Source of the DNA: DASZMJ01 sp035551935
GTDB taxonomy: Bacteria; Planctomycetota; Planctomycetia; Isosphaerales; Isosphaeraceae
Assembly: GCA_035551935.1 (NCBI GenBank)
Contig: DASZMJ010000221.1
Coordinates: 1-20,132 of the forward strand
Length of the DNA: 20,132 bases
Direction of reading: 5' to 3'
Shown here: positions 1 to 11,510 of the stretch, piece after piece
Layout: the number at the start of each line of letters is the position of its first letter
How positions within the stretch are numbered: position 1 is the stretch's first letter
Translations under genes and position numbers: made by a program
The notes under the pieces: model-generated
Seen by the model: the letters and a program-made list of their open reading frames with translations, nothing else
The model's database searches: none
Told to the model about the DNA's origin: nothing

Positions 1-178
1 CTCCGTGGGTGTGCAGTATGTCCCTACGGGGCGACAGCTTATCAAGATCAGTAGCCACCTTTACAGGGCTGGCACAGCGGACCCTACAAAGAGCGATCGA
101 TCCGCGCGATTTGGTAGGAATCGTCTTCGTTGCCGATCGTCCGATCGGTCATCCACTTCCCGAGTCGACGGGGCGGGC
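1..178. other. Window edge, no recognisable gene
   Basis: This stretch lies downstream of the Kdo transferase stop codon. The reading frames crossing it show no family resemblance and continue into the antisense of the neighbouring gene, so I call no gene. A small repeat of CCGATCG near 134-147 is the only local structure; it has no U-tract and is not a convincing terminator. Confidence 0.4.
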
Positions 179-1462
179 TCAGGCGACGAGGCGGTCGAGC
201 TCGGCGAGGGTCCGGGCGGAGGCGCCGTGCTGGGCGAGGACGAAGGCGCGGGCGGCCGCGCCGCGGGCGGCGGCCGCTTCGGGGTCGTCGAGGTCGGCGA
301 GGAGGGCGGAGCGGAGGTCGTCGGCGTCGCGGACGACGCGGGCACCGCGGCGGGCGAGGAGGGATTCGACGGTCGCGCGGAAGTTGCTGGTATGAGGGCC
401 GAACAGGACGGGGGCCCCGAAGGCGGCGGGCTCCATCATGTTCTGGCCGCCGCGGCCGGGCCGCAGGCTGCCGCCGACGAACGCCACGTCGGCCAGGCCC
501 CAGACGGCCGAGAGCTCGCCGAGGGTGTCGACGAGCACGACCGGCGGCCCCTCGCCCAAGCCGAAGATCGCCCCGGCGCGGCTGCGACGGACGACGCGCT
601 CGCCATGCTCCTGGAGCCATCTCGCGACGCGGTCGAATCGCTCGGGATGCCTCGGGACGAGGACGAGCCGCAATCGAGGGTGCCTCGGCAGAGCGGCCCG
701 ATAGGCCGCCAGGGCGGCGTCTTCCTCGCCCTCCATCGTGCTGCCGGCGACGAAGACGACGTCGGCCGCGTCCAGGCCCAGGTCATCGCGAAGCGCCAAG
801 GTCGCGGGGTTGTCGCGGTCGCCGACGAGGCCGTCGTACTTGACCGAGCCGGTGACGTGGACCCGCTCGGCGGGCACGCCGAGGTCGACGAACCGCTCGG
901 CGTACTCCGCCGTCTGCGCCGCCACGGCGTCGAGCCGCCGCAACGTCGGCCCGAGCGGACCGCGGAGCCGTCGGTAGCCGCGGTGGCTCCGGACGCTGAG
1001 GCGGCCGTTGATGATCGCCACCCGCGCCCCGGCCCGCTTGGCCGCGCGGACGAGGTTCGGCCAGAGCTCCAGCTCGACCAAGGCCAATGCCGTCGGCCTG
1101 ATGCGGGCGACGGCCCGGCGGGTGGCCCAACTGAAGTCGAGCGGGGCATAGAAGGTGACGAGGTCCGGGTACTCGCGCCGCGCCACGGCCAGGCCGCCCT
1201 TCGTGGTCGTCGAGAGGACGACATCCCAACCCGGCCGTCGCCGGGCGAGGTCGGCGATGAGCGGGCGGAGCAGCCGGACCTCGCCGACGCTGACGGCGTG
1301 GAACCAGAGGCACGGGGCGTCGCCGATCCGCCGGGGGGCCTGGCCGAGCAGCTTCTCGGCCCAGCCCTCGCGGTACTTGCCCGACCGCCACGACTTGTAG
1401 ACGAGCCAGGGGCTGACCGTCGCCAGCAGCGCGAGGTAGATCAGGTCCAGGACGATCGGCAT
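179..1462 (-). CDS. waaA: 3-deoxy-D-manno-octulosonic acid (Kdo) transferase
   Basis: This 427-residue protein is a GT30-family Kdo transferase, which adds Kdo from CMP-Kdo to lipid A precursor at the inner face of the cytoplasmic membrane. It has one N-terminal membrane anchor (about residues 5-22). The conserved HAVSVGEV segment carries the likely catalytic Glu at residue 61, as known for WaaA. The N-terminal Rossmann domain runs to about residue 190. The C-terminal nucleotide-sugar domain contains GSVKYD (205-210), RHPERF (271-276) and GGSLRPGRGGQNMMEPAAFG (330-349). The length matches the family (~420-430). The frame is open far upstream, but I chose ATG at 1462 because it begins the conserved MPIVLDLIYL anchor and is preceded by GGAAGG about 10 bases upstream. 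It follows secA on the same strand after a 311-base gap that contains a palindromic repeat. It implies a Gram-negative type LPS. Function is confident; co-transcription with secA is uncertain. Confidence 0.95.
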   Translation of the reverse strand: MPIVLDLIYLALLATVSPWLVYKSWRSGKYREGWAEKLLGQAPRRIGDAPCLWFHAVSVGEVRLLRPLIADLARRRPGWDVVLSTTTKGGLAVARREYPDLVTFYAPLDFSWATRRAVARIRPTALALVELELWPNLVRAAKRAGARVAIINGRLSVRSHRGYRRLRGPLGPTLRRLDAVAAQTAEYAERFVDLGVPAERVHVTGSVKYDGLVGDRDNPATLALRDDLGLDAADVVFVAGSTMEGEEDAALAAYRAALPRHPRLRLVLVPRHPERFDRVARWLQEHGERVVRRSRAGAIFGLGEGPPVVLVDTLGELSAVWGLADVAFVGGSLRPGRGGQNMMEPAAFGAPVLFGPHTSNFRATVESLLARRGARVVRDADDLRSALLADLDDPEAAAARGAAARAFVLAQHGASARTLAELDRLVA

Positions 1463-1773
1463 CGCGGAATCCCTTCCAAGAACCCGGCCCCGGTTCCGTT
1501 CGGGGCCGCTCGCGAAGACCCTCACCCTGTAGCAGGCACGCTCCGCGTGCCGTCCTGCTTCCAGCACGAACCTTGTGTTTCCGCGGACGGCACGCGGAAC
1601 GTGCCTGCTACGGGTCCCCGGCGGGCCTCGAAACCCGAAGAAACAGCAAGCCGCGTGCCCTGGCCCCGACACCCTCCGCGTCCCCGAGCCAGAGGGCGCC
1701 AGGGGATTGACGGAACGATGGAAAGATCAAGGGTTTCCGCGGGACGACGCGGCGGGGCCGGGGGGCCCGGAGC
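1463..1773. other. Intergenic region between secA and waaA
   Basis: These 311 bases have no supportable gene. They hold the palindromic element at 1529-1611. Short GC-rich inverted repeats just after the secA stop (around 1745-1775) have no U-tract. I could not find a clear minus-strand promoter for waaA: a TTGATC hexamer (near 1727) has no good -10 partner. Confidence 0.5.
1529..1611. repeat. Long palindromic intergenic repeat, copy 1 (27-bp arms, 29-base loop)
   Basis: The left arm 1529-1555 and right arm 1585-1611 are reverse complements with a single mismatch (core GTAGCAGGCACG[C/T]TCCGCG, then TGCCGTCC). They are separated by a 29-base loop (1556-1584). The arm core and loop length are shared with the element at 18320-18446. 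The left arm is preceded by GACCCTCACCC, also a shared border. The arms would fold into a very stable hairpin. I see no coding capacity, so this is a REP/MITE-like non-autonomous repeat by inference. Confidence 0.85.
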
Positions 1774-5406
<3,633 letters not shown>

Positions 5407-5465
5407 TGCCGTCGATCGCCTCGCGCGGGGCCCCGCGGTTCCGTTCCAAGTCCTACGCAACGTCG

Positions 5466-5495
5466 AGTTTACAACAATTCGACGCGATCGGTCAA
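5466..5495 (-). promoter_or_regulatory. Probable sigma-70-type promoter of secA
   Basis: On the minus strand a -35 hexamer TTGACC (5490-5495) and a -10 hexamer TAAACT (5466-5471) are 18 bases apart. They lie 60 bases upstream of the secA ATG, inside a short AT-richer island in otherwise GC-rich DNA. GAGG about 12-15 bases before the ATG may serve as the ribosome-binding site. This is read from sequence only. Confidence 0.6.
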
Positions 5496-5542
5496 GCCGA
5501 CGGCGCGGGACGATTGCAACGTCCCCTGCATCGACCCCGCGA

Positions 5543-5624
5543 CCCTCACCCCGGCCGTCCGCCACGAGGGGGAATGAAGAATTCCCTCCCCCCTCGTGGG
5601 GGACGGCCGGGGTGGGGGGAAGGG
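5543..5624. repeat. GC-rich palindromic repeat between secA and the glycosidase-like gene
   Basis: An imperfect inverted repeat has a core arm ACCCCGGCCGTCC followed by CCACGAGGGGG, facing its reverse complement. It closes around an AT-rich centre near 5573-5583 (AATGAAGAATT). It begins with the same GACCCTCACCCC border found in the elements at 1.5 and 18.3 kb but lacks their GCAGGCACG core, so it is a related but distinct class. It sits upstream of the secA promoter and downstream of the glycosidase-like gene, where it could act as a transcription terminator or insulator (inference). Confidence 0.75.
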
Positions 5625-5720
5625 TCTCGGAGCCCAGGACGTGGCCATCCCACAGCCCGGGACCTCCCACGCCCTTCATAGGACGCCGACCGGCCCGGGA
5701 TTCGCCCGGAGTCGCTCGAT

Positions 5721-8435
5721 TCAGCGCCCCGACCCTTCCCTCTCCGGCCGGAGGACGACGACGTTGCAGCCATTGGCCGCGACGCGGACCTTGAGCCGCA
5801 GGCGGCCGTCGGCCTGCGTGGATGGGGAGGACGAGCCGGTCGGCTCGAGTTCGCACGCCTTGCGGACCGCCTCGACGTCGGCGGCGGGGTAGGCGGCGGG
5901 GCCGAGGGCGTCGCGGAGCAGGGCGCCCGCCGCGTCGCGGACCGCCGGATCCTTCGCCCGGCCGGCCAGGCGGAAGACGGCTTCAAGAGACGCGCGGCGA
6001 GTCGGGAGGTCGAGCTTCGAGATCGAGTCGAGGGCCCGCCGCTGGGCCGCGGGGTCGTCGCCGTCGAGCCCCTTGACGACCTCCGCCAGGCGATCGGCGT
6101 CGGGGCCCTTCTGCGTCGCGGGCCGGTCGAGGATGCCCCGGATGCGCCGGAACGGGGAGTTGTGGTCGCGGTCGAAGCGGTATTCGACGACCCGGGCGCG
6201 GCCGGTCCAGCCGGGGTGGTCGAGGTCAACCGTCAGATCGAAGGCCGCCTCCGAACGCGATTGGGTGTCCTCCGAGTGATGGGCGAAGAGGAAGAGCCGG
6301 ACGACCCCTTTGTCATCACGCGAGGCGAAGCCGCCGACGACGTTGCCGGCCTCGACCCGCTGCGGCAGGACCCAGTAACGGTCGCCCAGGTCCGACAGCA
6401 ACCCCAAGGCGTGGAAGATCGGCATCGGCACGGTGACGTCCCGGTCGGCGCGGCCGTCGCCGTCGTCGTCGACGTGGATCACCCGGGTGATGGCGTTCAG
6501 GCCGGCGAAGTTGTCGGGCGGCGGCCAGACGGTGAGGATCGTCTCGCCGTACGCGAATCGGGGGTCGCGGGCGGCGCGGAGGAGCTGGCGGTGGACGACG
6601 TCGGCGCACCAGCTCGGGAAGTAGCCGTTGCCGAGGTACGAGTCGGCCGCGGCCTGGTCGGGCGGGGGCATCCAGTCGGGGCAGGACTCGTGCGAGTTGA
6701 CCCGGAGATTCTTGTAGAAGTCCGGGTCGATCTCGAGCGCGACCTCCTTGGCCCGGATCAGCTTGGCGGCCATCATCTCGGAACGGCTGTAGGCGTGGAT
6801 CGAGACGAAATCGCAGGGGCTCCCCTTGCCGTTATGGGCGCGGCAGAGGGCCTCGACGCGGCGGGAGCGCTGGCCGTCGAGCCGGCGGTCGGCCACGGCG
6901 GCGTTGAGCGGCAAGGCGCCCTCGGCCTTGGCGCGGGGCGAGCAGTGGGCGAGGAATTCGCGGAGCCGCAAGTTCGTGCCGAAGATCCCGCCCAGCTCCA
7001 GGCCGCCGATGACGACCCGGTTCGCGTCGTAGCCTCGATCTTCGAAGGCGCGGAGGATGGCGTCCGAGGTGTCATCATAGAACCGCTGCAATTCGTCCCA
7101 GTCGGCCCGCCAGAACAAGGGGCCGAGGTCGGGCTCGTTGAAGACGCTCCAGGTGAAATCGAGCGAATCCTTGCCGTAGCGGTCGATGACGTGGCCGGCG
7201 ATCGTGCGGGCGACGTCGTGCCACTGGGCCAGGTCCTTGGCGGTCGTCCAGCTCCGGCCGTCGCGGGCGAGGTCGCCGGTGGCGTCGGCGAAGTTGACCA
7301 TGATCCGTCGGCCGTACTTGCGGTGGGCGAGGTCCCACTCCTTGTCGAGCCGGCCCCAGTAGTAGCACGCTGTCCCGTGCGGCGCGAACTTGCGGAGGTA
7401 GCACCCCCCCGGCGGGAAGAGGCCCGGCGCGTCGGGGTCCTCCTTCGAGGGCAAGGGGCCCTCATAGGCGATCTTCCAGCCGCCGTGCGGGCTCGCGAAG
7501 GGAGTGACCGTGACCGTTCCGTCCTCGGTCGCGAGCACCTTCGCCCGCGCGTCGTGGACGCCGTCGGCGATGAGGACCTCGTCGCCGGGGTGGTAGTCGT
7601 CGGCCAGGGGGCGGCCGGCGGGGATGCCGTACTGCTCGTGGCCGAAGACGCCCTCGACGCGGAGCACGACCTTCCCCGCGCGCGGCTCGATCGCGGCGAT
7701 CCGCCGCGTCTCGCGCTCGCGGACGATGTTCGGCAGGCGCTGCGGGAGGAAGCCCTCGGGCCGGAACTCGGTGCCCGTCGGCCAGAAGTCGCGCTGATAG
7801 TCCCAGGCGCGGGGGTGCTCCTTGCGGGCCTCGGCCATCAACTCATAAGTCGGCCCGTAATTCGCCCGCTGCGTGCAGAAGATGACGTTGCAGAGGCCCG
7901 AGAAGAACCGGCCGTGCCATTGGACGGGGTCGGCGTCGAGGTCGATCACGAACGACAGGGGCCGAGTCGATGGGGCCGATTCCGTGGTGAAGCTCCACGA
8001 GCCGGCGTCCTTCGTCGACCCGGCCGAGACCTGGACCGTGTAAGTCGTCGAAGGTTCGAGCGGCCGAGGCAGCTCGATATAAACGGCGAGCGACTTGTTG
8101 CCGCCGAGGTCCCCCTTCGGCTTCAGCCATCCCGACGCCCCGCCGGCGAACCGCCGGCCGGGCCGGAGGAGCTCGGTGGCGTCTTCGCCCTTCTTTCGGA
8201 GATGGACGGCCACGGAGTCGGGGTCCACGTCCTTCGTCGATGCGTTCTCACCGGCCGTCGCCAGCTCGAGGTAGAGGCTCGTCCGCAACGGGACGTCCCT
8301 CGCGTCGCGCGCCGGTCGCGGGCTGCCGTGCGGGTCGGGCGGGCGATCGACGAGCTTCACCCGCGGCCCCGGCGCCGCGCCGGCACCGAGCGAGAAGATC
8401 AGGACGAGCGCGATCGTGGTGGTCCGTGGGAACAT
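5721..8435 (-). CDS. Secreted glycoside-hydrolase-like protein (clan GH-A / GH39-like)
   Basis: This is a 904-residue protein with an N-terminal signal peptide (hydrophobic core about residues 6-20). An Ig-like, Big_5-type segment (about 45-152) contains LEPSTTYTVQVSAG and ends in GSWSFTTES. A large (beta/alpha)8-like catalytic region (about 160-690) follows. Within it WSVFNEPD (429-436) places a likely acid/base Glu434, as in clan GH-A enzymes such as GH39, and VNSHES puts a candidate nucleophile at Glu583. DDDGDGRADRD (656-666) resembles a calcium-binding loop. The tail (about 780-847) looks like HEAT/armadillo helices with Asp-Pro turns. It is the last gene of a three-gene minus-strand unit: its ATG is 7 bases after the GT87-like gene stop, and GAGGAG overlaps that stop codon, indicating translational coupling. 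The exact substrate is unknown; GH family assignment is by motif only. Confidence 0.75.
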   Translation of the reverse strand: MFPRTTTIALVLIFSLGAGAAPGPRVKLVDRPPDPHGSPRPARDARDVPLRTSLYLELATAGENASTKDVDPDSVAVHLRKKGEDATELLRPGRRFAGGASGWLKPKGDLGGNKSLAVYIELPRPLEPSTTYTVQVSAGSTKDAGSWSFTTESAPSTRPLSFVIDLDADPVQWHGRFFSGLCNVIFCTQRANYGPTYELMAEARKEHPRAWDYQRDFWPTGTEFRPEGFLPQRLPNIVRERETRRIAAIEPRAGKVVLRVEGVFGHEQYGIPAGRPLADDYHPGDEVLIADGVHDARAKVLATEDGTVTVTPFASPHGGWKIAYEGPLPSKEDPDAPGLFPPGGCYLRKFAPHGTACYYWGRLDKEWDLAHRKYGRRIMVNFADATGDLARDGRSWTTAKDLAQWHDVARTIAGHVIDRYGKDSLDFTWSVFNEPDLGPLFWRADWDELQRFYDDTSDAILRAFEDRGYDANRVVIGGLELGGIFGTNLRLREFLAHCSPRAKAEGALPLNAAVADRRLDGQRSRRVEALCRAHNGKGSPCDFVSIHAYSRSEMMAAKLIRAKEVALEIDPDFYKNLRVNSHESCPDWMPPPDQAAADSYLGNGYFPSWCADVVHRQLLRAARDPRFAYGETILTVWPPPDNFAGLNAITRVIHVDDDGDGRADRDVTVPMPIFHALGLLSDLGDRYWVLPQRVEAGNVVGGFASRDDKGVVRLFLFAHHSEDTQSRSEAAFDLTVDLDHPGWTGRARVVEYRFDRDHNSPFRRIRGILDRPATQKGPDADRLAEVVKGLDGDDPAAQRRALDSISKLDLPTRRASLEAVFRLAGRAKDPAVRDAAGALLRDALGPAAYPAADVEAVRKACELEPTGSSSPSTQADGRLRLKVRVAANGCNVVVLRPEREGSGR

Positions 8436-8442
8436 CGGTGTT

Positions 8443-9669
8443 TCACTCCTCGGTATGCGCGGGAACGGCGGCCGTCGGCGCGAGCATCAAGACGAGCCAG
8501 ACCGCGACGAGGAGGCCATTCCGCAGGTTCAGGAGCACCACCGGCCCGGCCTCGAAGTGGCCGAGGGCCTCGATGTGCCAGGGATAGATGGCCGTCGTCA
8601 GCAGGCAGGCGAGGAGGTAGAGCGGCCGCGCGCGGGCGCCGGCGCGGCCCTCGACGGCGCCGATCAGGGCCAATGGCCAGACGACGTACTGTGGCGACAA
8701 TACCTTGCCGAACGCCACGAACGCCAGCAACGCCGCCGCCGCGTGCCGCAACGGCTCGCGCCCCCGGCCTCGCCACGACCGCCAGGCGACCGCGAGCAGC
8801 GCCAGGCCCTGGATCGGGAACGCTAGCCGCGCCGCCGTTGCCGACCACCGGCAGGCGACGTTCGGCGACTTGTGGACATATTCCAGGGCCAGCGGCACCT
8901 TCGCCAGCCGCGCCGCCGGGATCAAGAGGCCCGAGACGAACGAGCCTAGCTCCGGCGGCCGGTTGGCGTGGAAGGCGAAGGTCGCGCGGACCTTCTCGCC
9001 GCCGAGCCCGTACCACGCCGCTCCTCCCGCCGCGAGAACGGCCGCGAACCCCACGAAGCCCAGGCCCTTCGCCGACCCGCGCCGGCCCCGCTCCCATCCC
9101 AACGCCGGCGCCGCCAACGCCGCCGGGGAGATCTTGACCAGCGTCCCGACCGCCGCCAGCGCCCCGCCGAGCAACCGCCTGCGCCCGCCCCACTCGATCG
9201 CCGCGGCCAGCGCCAGGGCCATCGGCGCCAGGTCGAAGCGGGTCATGAGCATCGGGCAGAGGACCACGACCGCGACCGAGTACCAGGCCAGCCTCGCCGG
9301 GGCCGCGCCCGGCCCTTCCGCTTGGGCCACCCGCCGCGCCAGCAAGGCAACGGCCGCGAGGTCGATCAGCAGCATCTCGACGCCGAAGGCGGCCCGGTAC
9401 GCCGAGAGGTCCCACGCGAAGGCCCTCGGCAGCAGGAACAGGGGCAAGGCCAGGATCGGGTACTCGACCTCGAAATCCCGGTAGGGGACGGACCCCTCGA
9501 AGACCTTCGTCGCGTACTTATCATACAGATCCACATCATCGTACATGCGGGCCGGGCCGACCGTGTCCGGCCCGTACGCCCATCGCGACCGCCCGAGGCC
9601 GACGGCCAGCGCCACCTGGGCCAGCCAGGCCAGCACGACCATCGTCGGCAACGAGGACGGCCGTTTCAT
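8443..9669 (-). CDS. GT87-like polytopic membrane mannosyltransferase (DUF2029 type)
   Basis: A 408-residue, strongly hydrophobic protein with about 9-11 membrane segments, typical of GT-C fold polyprenyl-phosphate-sugar-dependent enzymes. The first periplasmic loop contains an acidic cluster RMYDDVDLYDKYA (41-53). Next come YRDFEVEYPILALP (63-76), RFDLAPM (144-150) and a late LSPQYVVWPL (324-333), all features of the GT87/DUF2029 family. That family uses lipid-linked mannose or related donors on the outer face of the cytoplasmic membrane. Its ATG overlaps the stop of the upstream GT-C gene as ATGA (9666-9669), and the glycosidase-like gene follows 7 bases after its own stop. The three are therefore almost certainly co-transcribed. 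The donor may be linked to GDP-mannose made by the guanylyltransferase at 14.7 kb (inference). The sugar specificity cannot be read from the sequence. Confidence 0.8.
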   Translation of the reverse strand: MKRPSSLPTMVVLAWLAQVALAVGLGRSRWAYGPDTVGPARMYDDVDLYDKYATKVFEGSVPYRDFEVEYPILALPLFLLPRAFAWDLSAYRAAFGVEMLLIDLAAVALLARRVAQAEGPGAAPARLAWYSVAVVVLCPMLMTRFDLAPMALALAAAIEWGGRRRLLGGALAAVGTLVKISPAALAAPALGWERGRRGSAKGLGFVGFAAVLAAGGAAWYGLGGEKVRATFAFHANRPPELGSFVSGLLIPAARLAKVPLALEYVHKSPNVACRWSATAARLAFPIQGLALLAVAWRSWRGRGREPLRHAAAALLAFVAFGKVLSPQYVVWPLALIGAVEGRAGARARPLYLLACLLTTAIYPWHIEALGHFEAGPVVLLNLRNGLLVAVWLVLMLAPTAAVPAHTEE

Positions 9670-11297
9670 CGGGCCGCGTCCCGGGCCGGCGGCGATCCCG
9701 GCTTGCGACGCCAGACCTCGATGAGGCCGAATCTGGCGCCGGGGATCGGCTCGTAGCGGCGGCGGATGACCTCCTCGATCGAATCGATGTGGAAGTCCTT
9801 GACTTCCTTGAAGGCCCTGTCCTCCTCCGGCGCCCAGACGACGACCGAGTCGCCGGCCTCTTCCAGGGCCTCGGCGAACCTGGGCACGTCGTCCGGTCGG
9901 ATCATGTAGAGCCAGGCCAGCGACTCGGCCGGGAAGACCGGCAATCGGCCGGCCGGGCCGTTGATCGCCGGGACGGCCTTCAACGCGTTGGCCACGCGGG
10001 TCTCGGGGCCGGTCTCGCGGCGGAGGTACTCGATCGCGCCGCGGTAGTCCTCCCAGTTATACAGGGCCGACAGCGGCACCCCCTCGTTGTGGACGTAGCC
10101 CGGCGGCACCGTCACCGACTCCCCCCCGCGCCTCAAGGCCGGCAAGGCGTCGAGCGTGCCGTTCGGGTTGCTGAACCGCGGCTTGATCGTTGCCTGGAGC
10201 CCCAACGTCAAGAGAACCATCGCCAGCCGGACCGACGGCGCCACACCCAGGCCCAGAATCAAGCGCGCCAGCACCGCGACGTTCACCGACCAGATCAGCA
10301 TTAGTGGATGCTTCAGGTAGACGTGCGGCAGCGGGCTGATCGGCCGGTAGAAGAGGACGCCGAGCATCGCCAGCAGCCACGTCCGCGACGTCCGCCGGAC
10401 CGGCCGCGGGGCCGTGCCTATCAATAGAAGCATGACCAGCGGGACGGCCAGCTCCTTGAGCGACACCTGCACGACCAGGCCCCAGGCGAACGACCGCCAC
10501 GAGAACCGGTTGTACGGCTGGCCGTAGGCCGCCAGGCGGACCCCCCGGAGGAAGTCGCGGCCGATGCCCGAGAGCCAGAGCGGGGCGAAGACCAGCACCA
10601 GGCCGATCGCGAGGAGAATCCCCCATTCCAGGCTCGCCCCGACCCACCGCCTCCACGACTCGTCCCCGGTCGGCCGCGCCCCCTCGTCGAGGGCCGAGAG
10701 CATGGCGGGCAAGAGCAAGACCGGCTGCGGCCGGATGCTGAACGCCAGCGCGAACCCGATCGCCGATGCCCAGCGGCCGGGACGTCCCGGCCAGGTCTCG
10801 GCCGCCAGCAGGCCGAGCACCGCGAAGAACGGCGCGTGCCAGTCGCGCTGGCCGACCTGCGAGTAATCGAGCCCGAGGTAATACGTCACGAAGGTCGCGA
10901 AGCCGATCAGGGCCGGGAGGGCCGCCCCCAACCGCCGCCGTCCCCAGAGGACCATCGCGACCCCCAAGGCGCCCAGCATCGCCGCGTCGAGCGCGTGGAA
11001 CGGCAGCTCCTTGCCCCAGCCGAACCCGTGGCCGAGCAGCCAGAAGATGTAGGTTGTGCCGGGGAAGTTGTTGCCGAAGACGTCGCGGTACGGCTTGATG
11101 CCGTGGTCCCACCCCTGGGCCGGGGTCATGAAGACGTCGTGGTCGGCGAAGAGTGGCCAGGTCAAATAATGAGGGACCCAGAGCGCAAGCTGGCCGACGA
11201 CCAGCAAGGCGATCGCCGTCGTGAGCGGCCAGCGCAAGGTCCAGGAGGCGAACCCCTCCAAGTGGCCGGTCGAGGGGGAGTCGGTCGGGTCGGTCAT
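9666..11297 (-). CDS. GT-C fold membrane glycosyltransferase-like protein
   Basis: A 543-residue protein with about 10 hydrophobic segments between residues 24 and 370 and a soluble C-terminal part (about 375-543) with a small alpha/beta domain. The first extracytoplasmic loop has ADHDVFMTPAQGWDHGIKPYRD (51-72), where Asp52/Asp54 fit the metal- or acceptor-binding acidic pair of GT-C enzymes; it is followed by FGNNFPGTTYIFWLLG. This resembles GT39/GT83-like or Wzy-like planctomycete proteins, with no exact family assigned. It is the first gene of the three-gene unit and overlaps the GT87-like gene by four bases. ATG at 11297 has no clear ribosome-binding site. A TTG at 11327, ten codons upstream and preceded by AGGAG at 9-base spacing, is a serious alternative start. 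A promoter (11369-11398) sits just upstream. Confidence 0.75.
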   Translation of the reverse strand: MTDPTDSPSTGHLEGFASWTLRWPLTTAIALLVVGQLALWVPHYLTWPLFADHDVFMTPAQGWDHGIKPYRDVFGNNFPGTTYIFWLLGHGFGWGKELPFHALDAAMLGALGVAMVLWGRRRLGAALPALIGFATFVTYYLGLDYSQVGQRDWHAPFFAVLGLLAAETWPGRPGRWASAIGFALAFSIRPQPVLLLPAMLSALDEGARPTGDESWRRWVGASLEWGILLAIGLVLVFAPLWLSGIGRDFLRGVRLAAYGQPYNRFSWRSFAWGLVVQVSLKELAVPLVMLLLIGTAPRPVRRTSRTWLLAMLGVLFYRPISPLPHVYLKHPLMLIWSVNVAVLARLILGLGVAPSVRLAMVLLTLGLQATIKPRFSNPNGTLDALPALRRGGESVTVPPGYVHNEGVPLSALYNWEDYRGAIEYLRRETGPETRVANALKAVPAINGPAGRLPVFPAESLAWLYMIRPDDVPRFAEALEEAGDSVVVWAPEEDRAFKEVKDFHIDSIEEVIRRRYEPIPGARFGLIEVWRRKPGSPPARDAAR

Positions 11298-11368
11298 GTT
11301 CGGGTCGGCGACGGTCGTCGGGGTCAAGATCCGGGGCTCCTGCGGGCGTCGCGGTGGGTCAGCGGCGC

Positions 11369-11398
11369 ATTGTAAAGAGGGAGGCTCGCGAGGGCCAG
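11369..11398 (-). promoter_or_regulatory. Probable promoter of the GT-C/GT87/glycosidase unit
   Basis: On the minus strand a -10 hexamer TACAAT (11369-11374) lies 18 bases downstream of CTGGCC (11393-11398), a weak -35. It is 72 bases before the ATG at 11297 and about 42 before the alternative TTG at 11327. The -10 is good; the -35 is poor. Confidence 0.4.
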
Positions 11399-11458
11399 CA
11401 GCGTTGAAGATCGCGCGAAGGTCGGTGGGTTGGTGTCGCCCGACCGCGCCCCGGGCGT

Positions 11459-11464
11459 TAGAAT
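11459..11464 (+). promoter_or_regulatory. Possible -10 element for the MBL-fold hydrolase gene
   Basis: TAGAAT stands out in GC-rich surroundings 46 bases before the TTG start at 11511. No good -35 is spaced correctly (TTGGTG at 11430 is too far). If real, translation must start downstream of about 11471, which favours the TTG at 11511 over the earlier TTG/GTG codons. Confidence 0.3.
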
Positions 11465-11510
11465 CGGGGCTCGACCGGGGGCGGCGCGACGGGAGTCGGG
11501 GAACGGGGCC

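Larger units (their letters stand above)
5407..5720. other. Intergenic region upstream of secA
   Basis: These 314 bases separate the secA start from the stop of the glycosidase-like gene, both on the minus strand. They contain the secA promoter (5466-5495) and a palindromic repeat (5543-5624). The rest (5625-5720) shows no gene and no convincing terminator for the upstream operon. Confidence 0.5.

Noticed and set aside
5407..5856. 150-residue N-terminal extension of SecA
   Set aside because: It crosses the palindrome and the secA promoter, is Arg/Pro/Gly-rich and has no counterpart in the SecA family; ATG 5406 begins the conserved sequence.
6162..9137. A 991-codon plus-strand open frame
   Set aside because: Antisense to the glycosidase-like and GT87-like genes. 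Composition is low complexity and it crosses two real gene boundaries.
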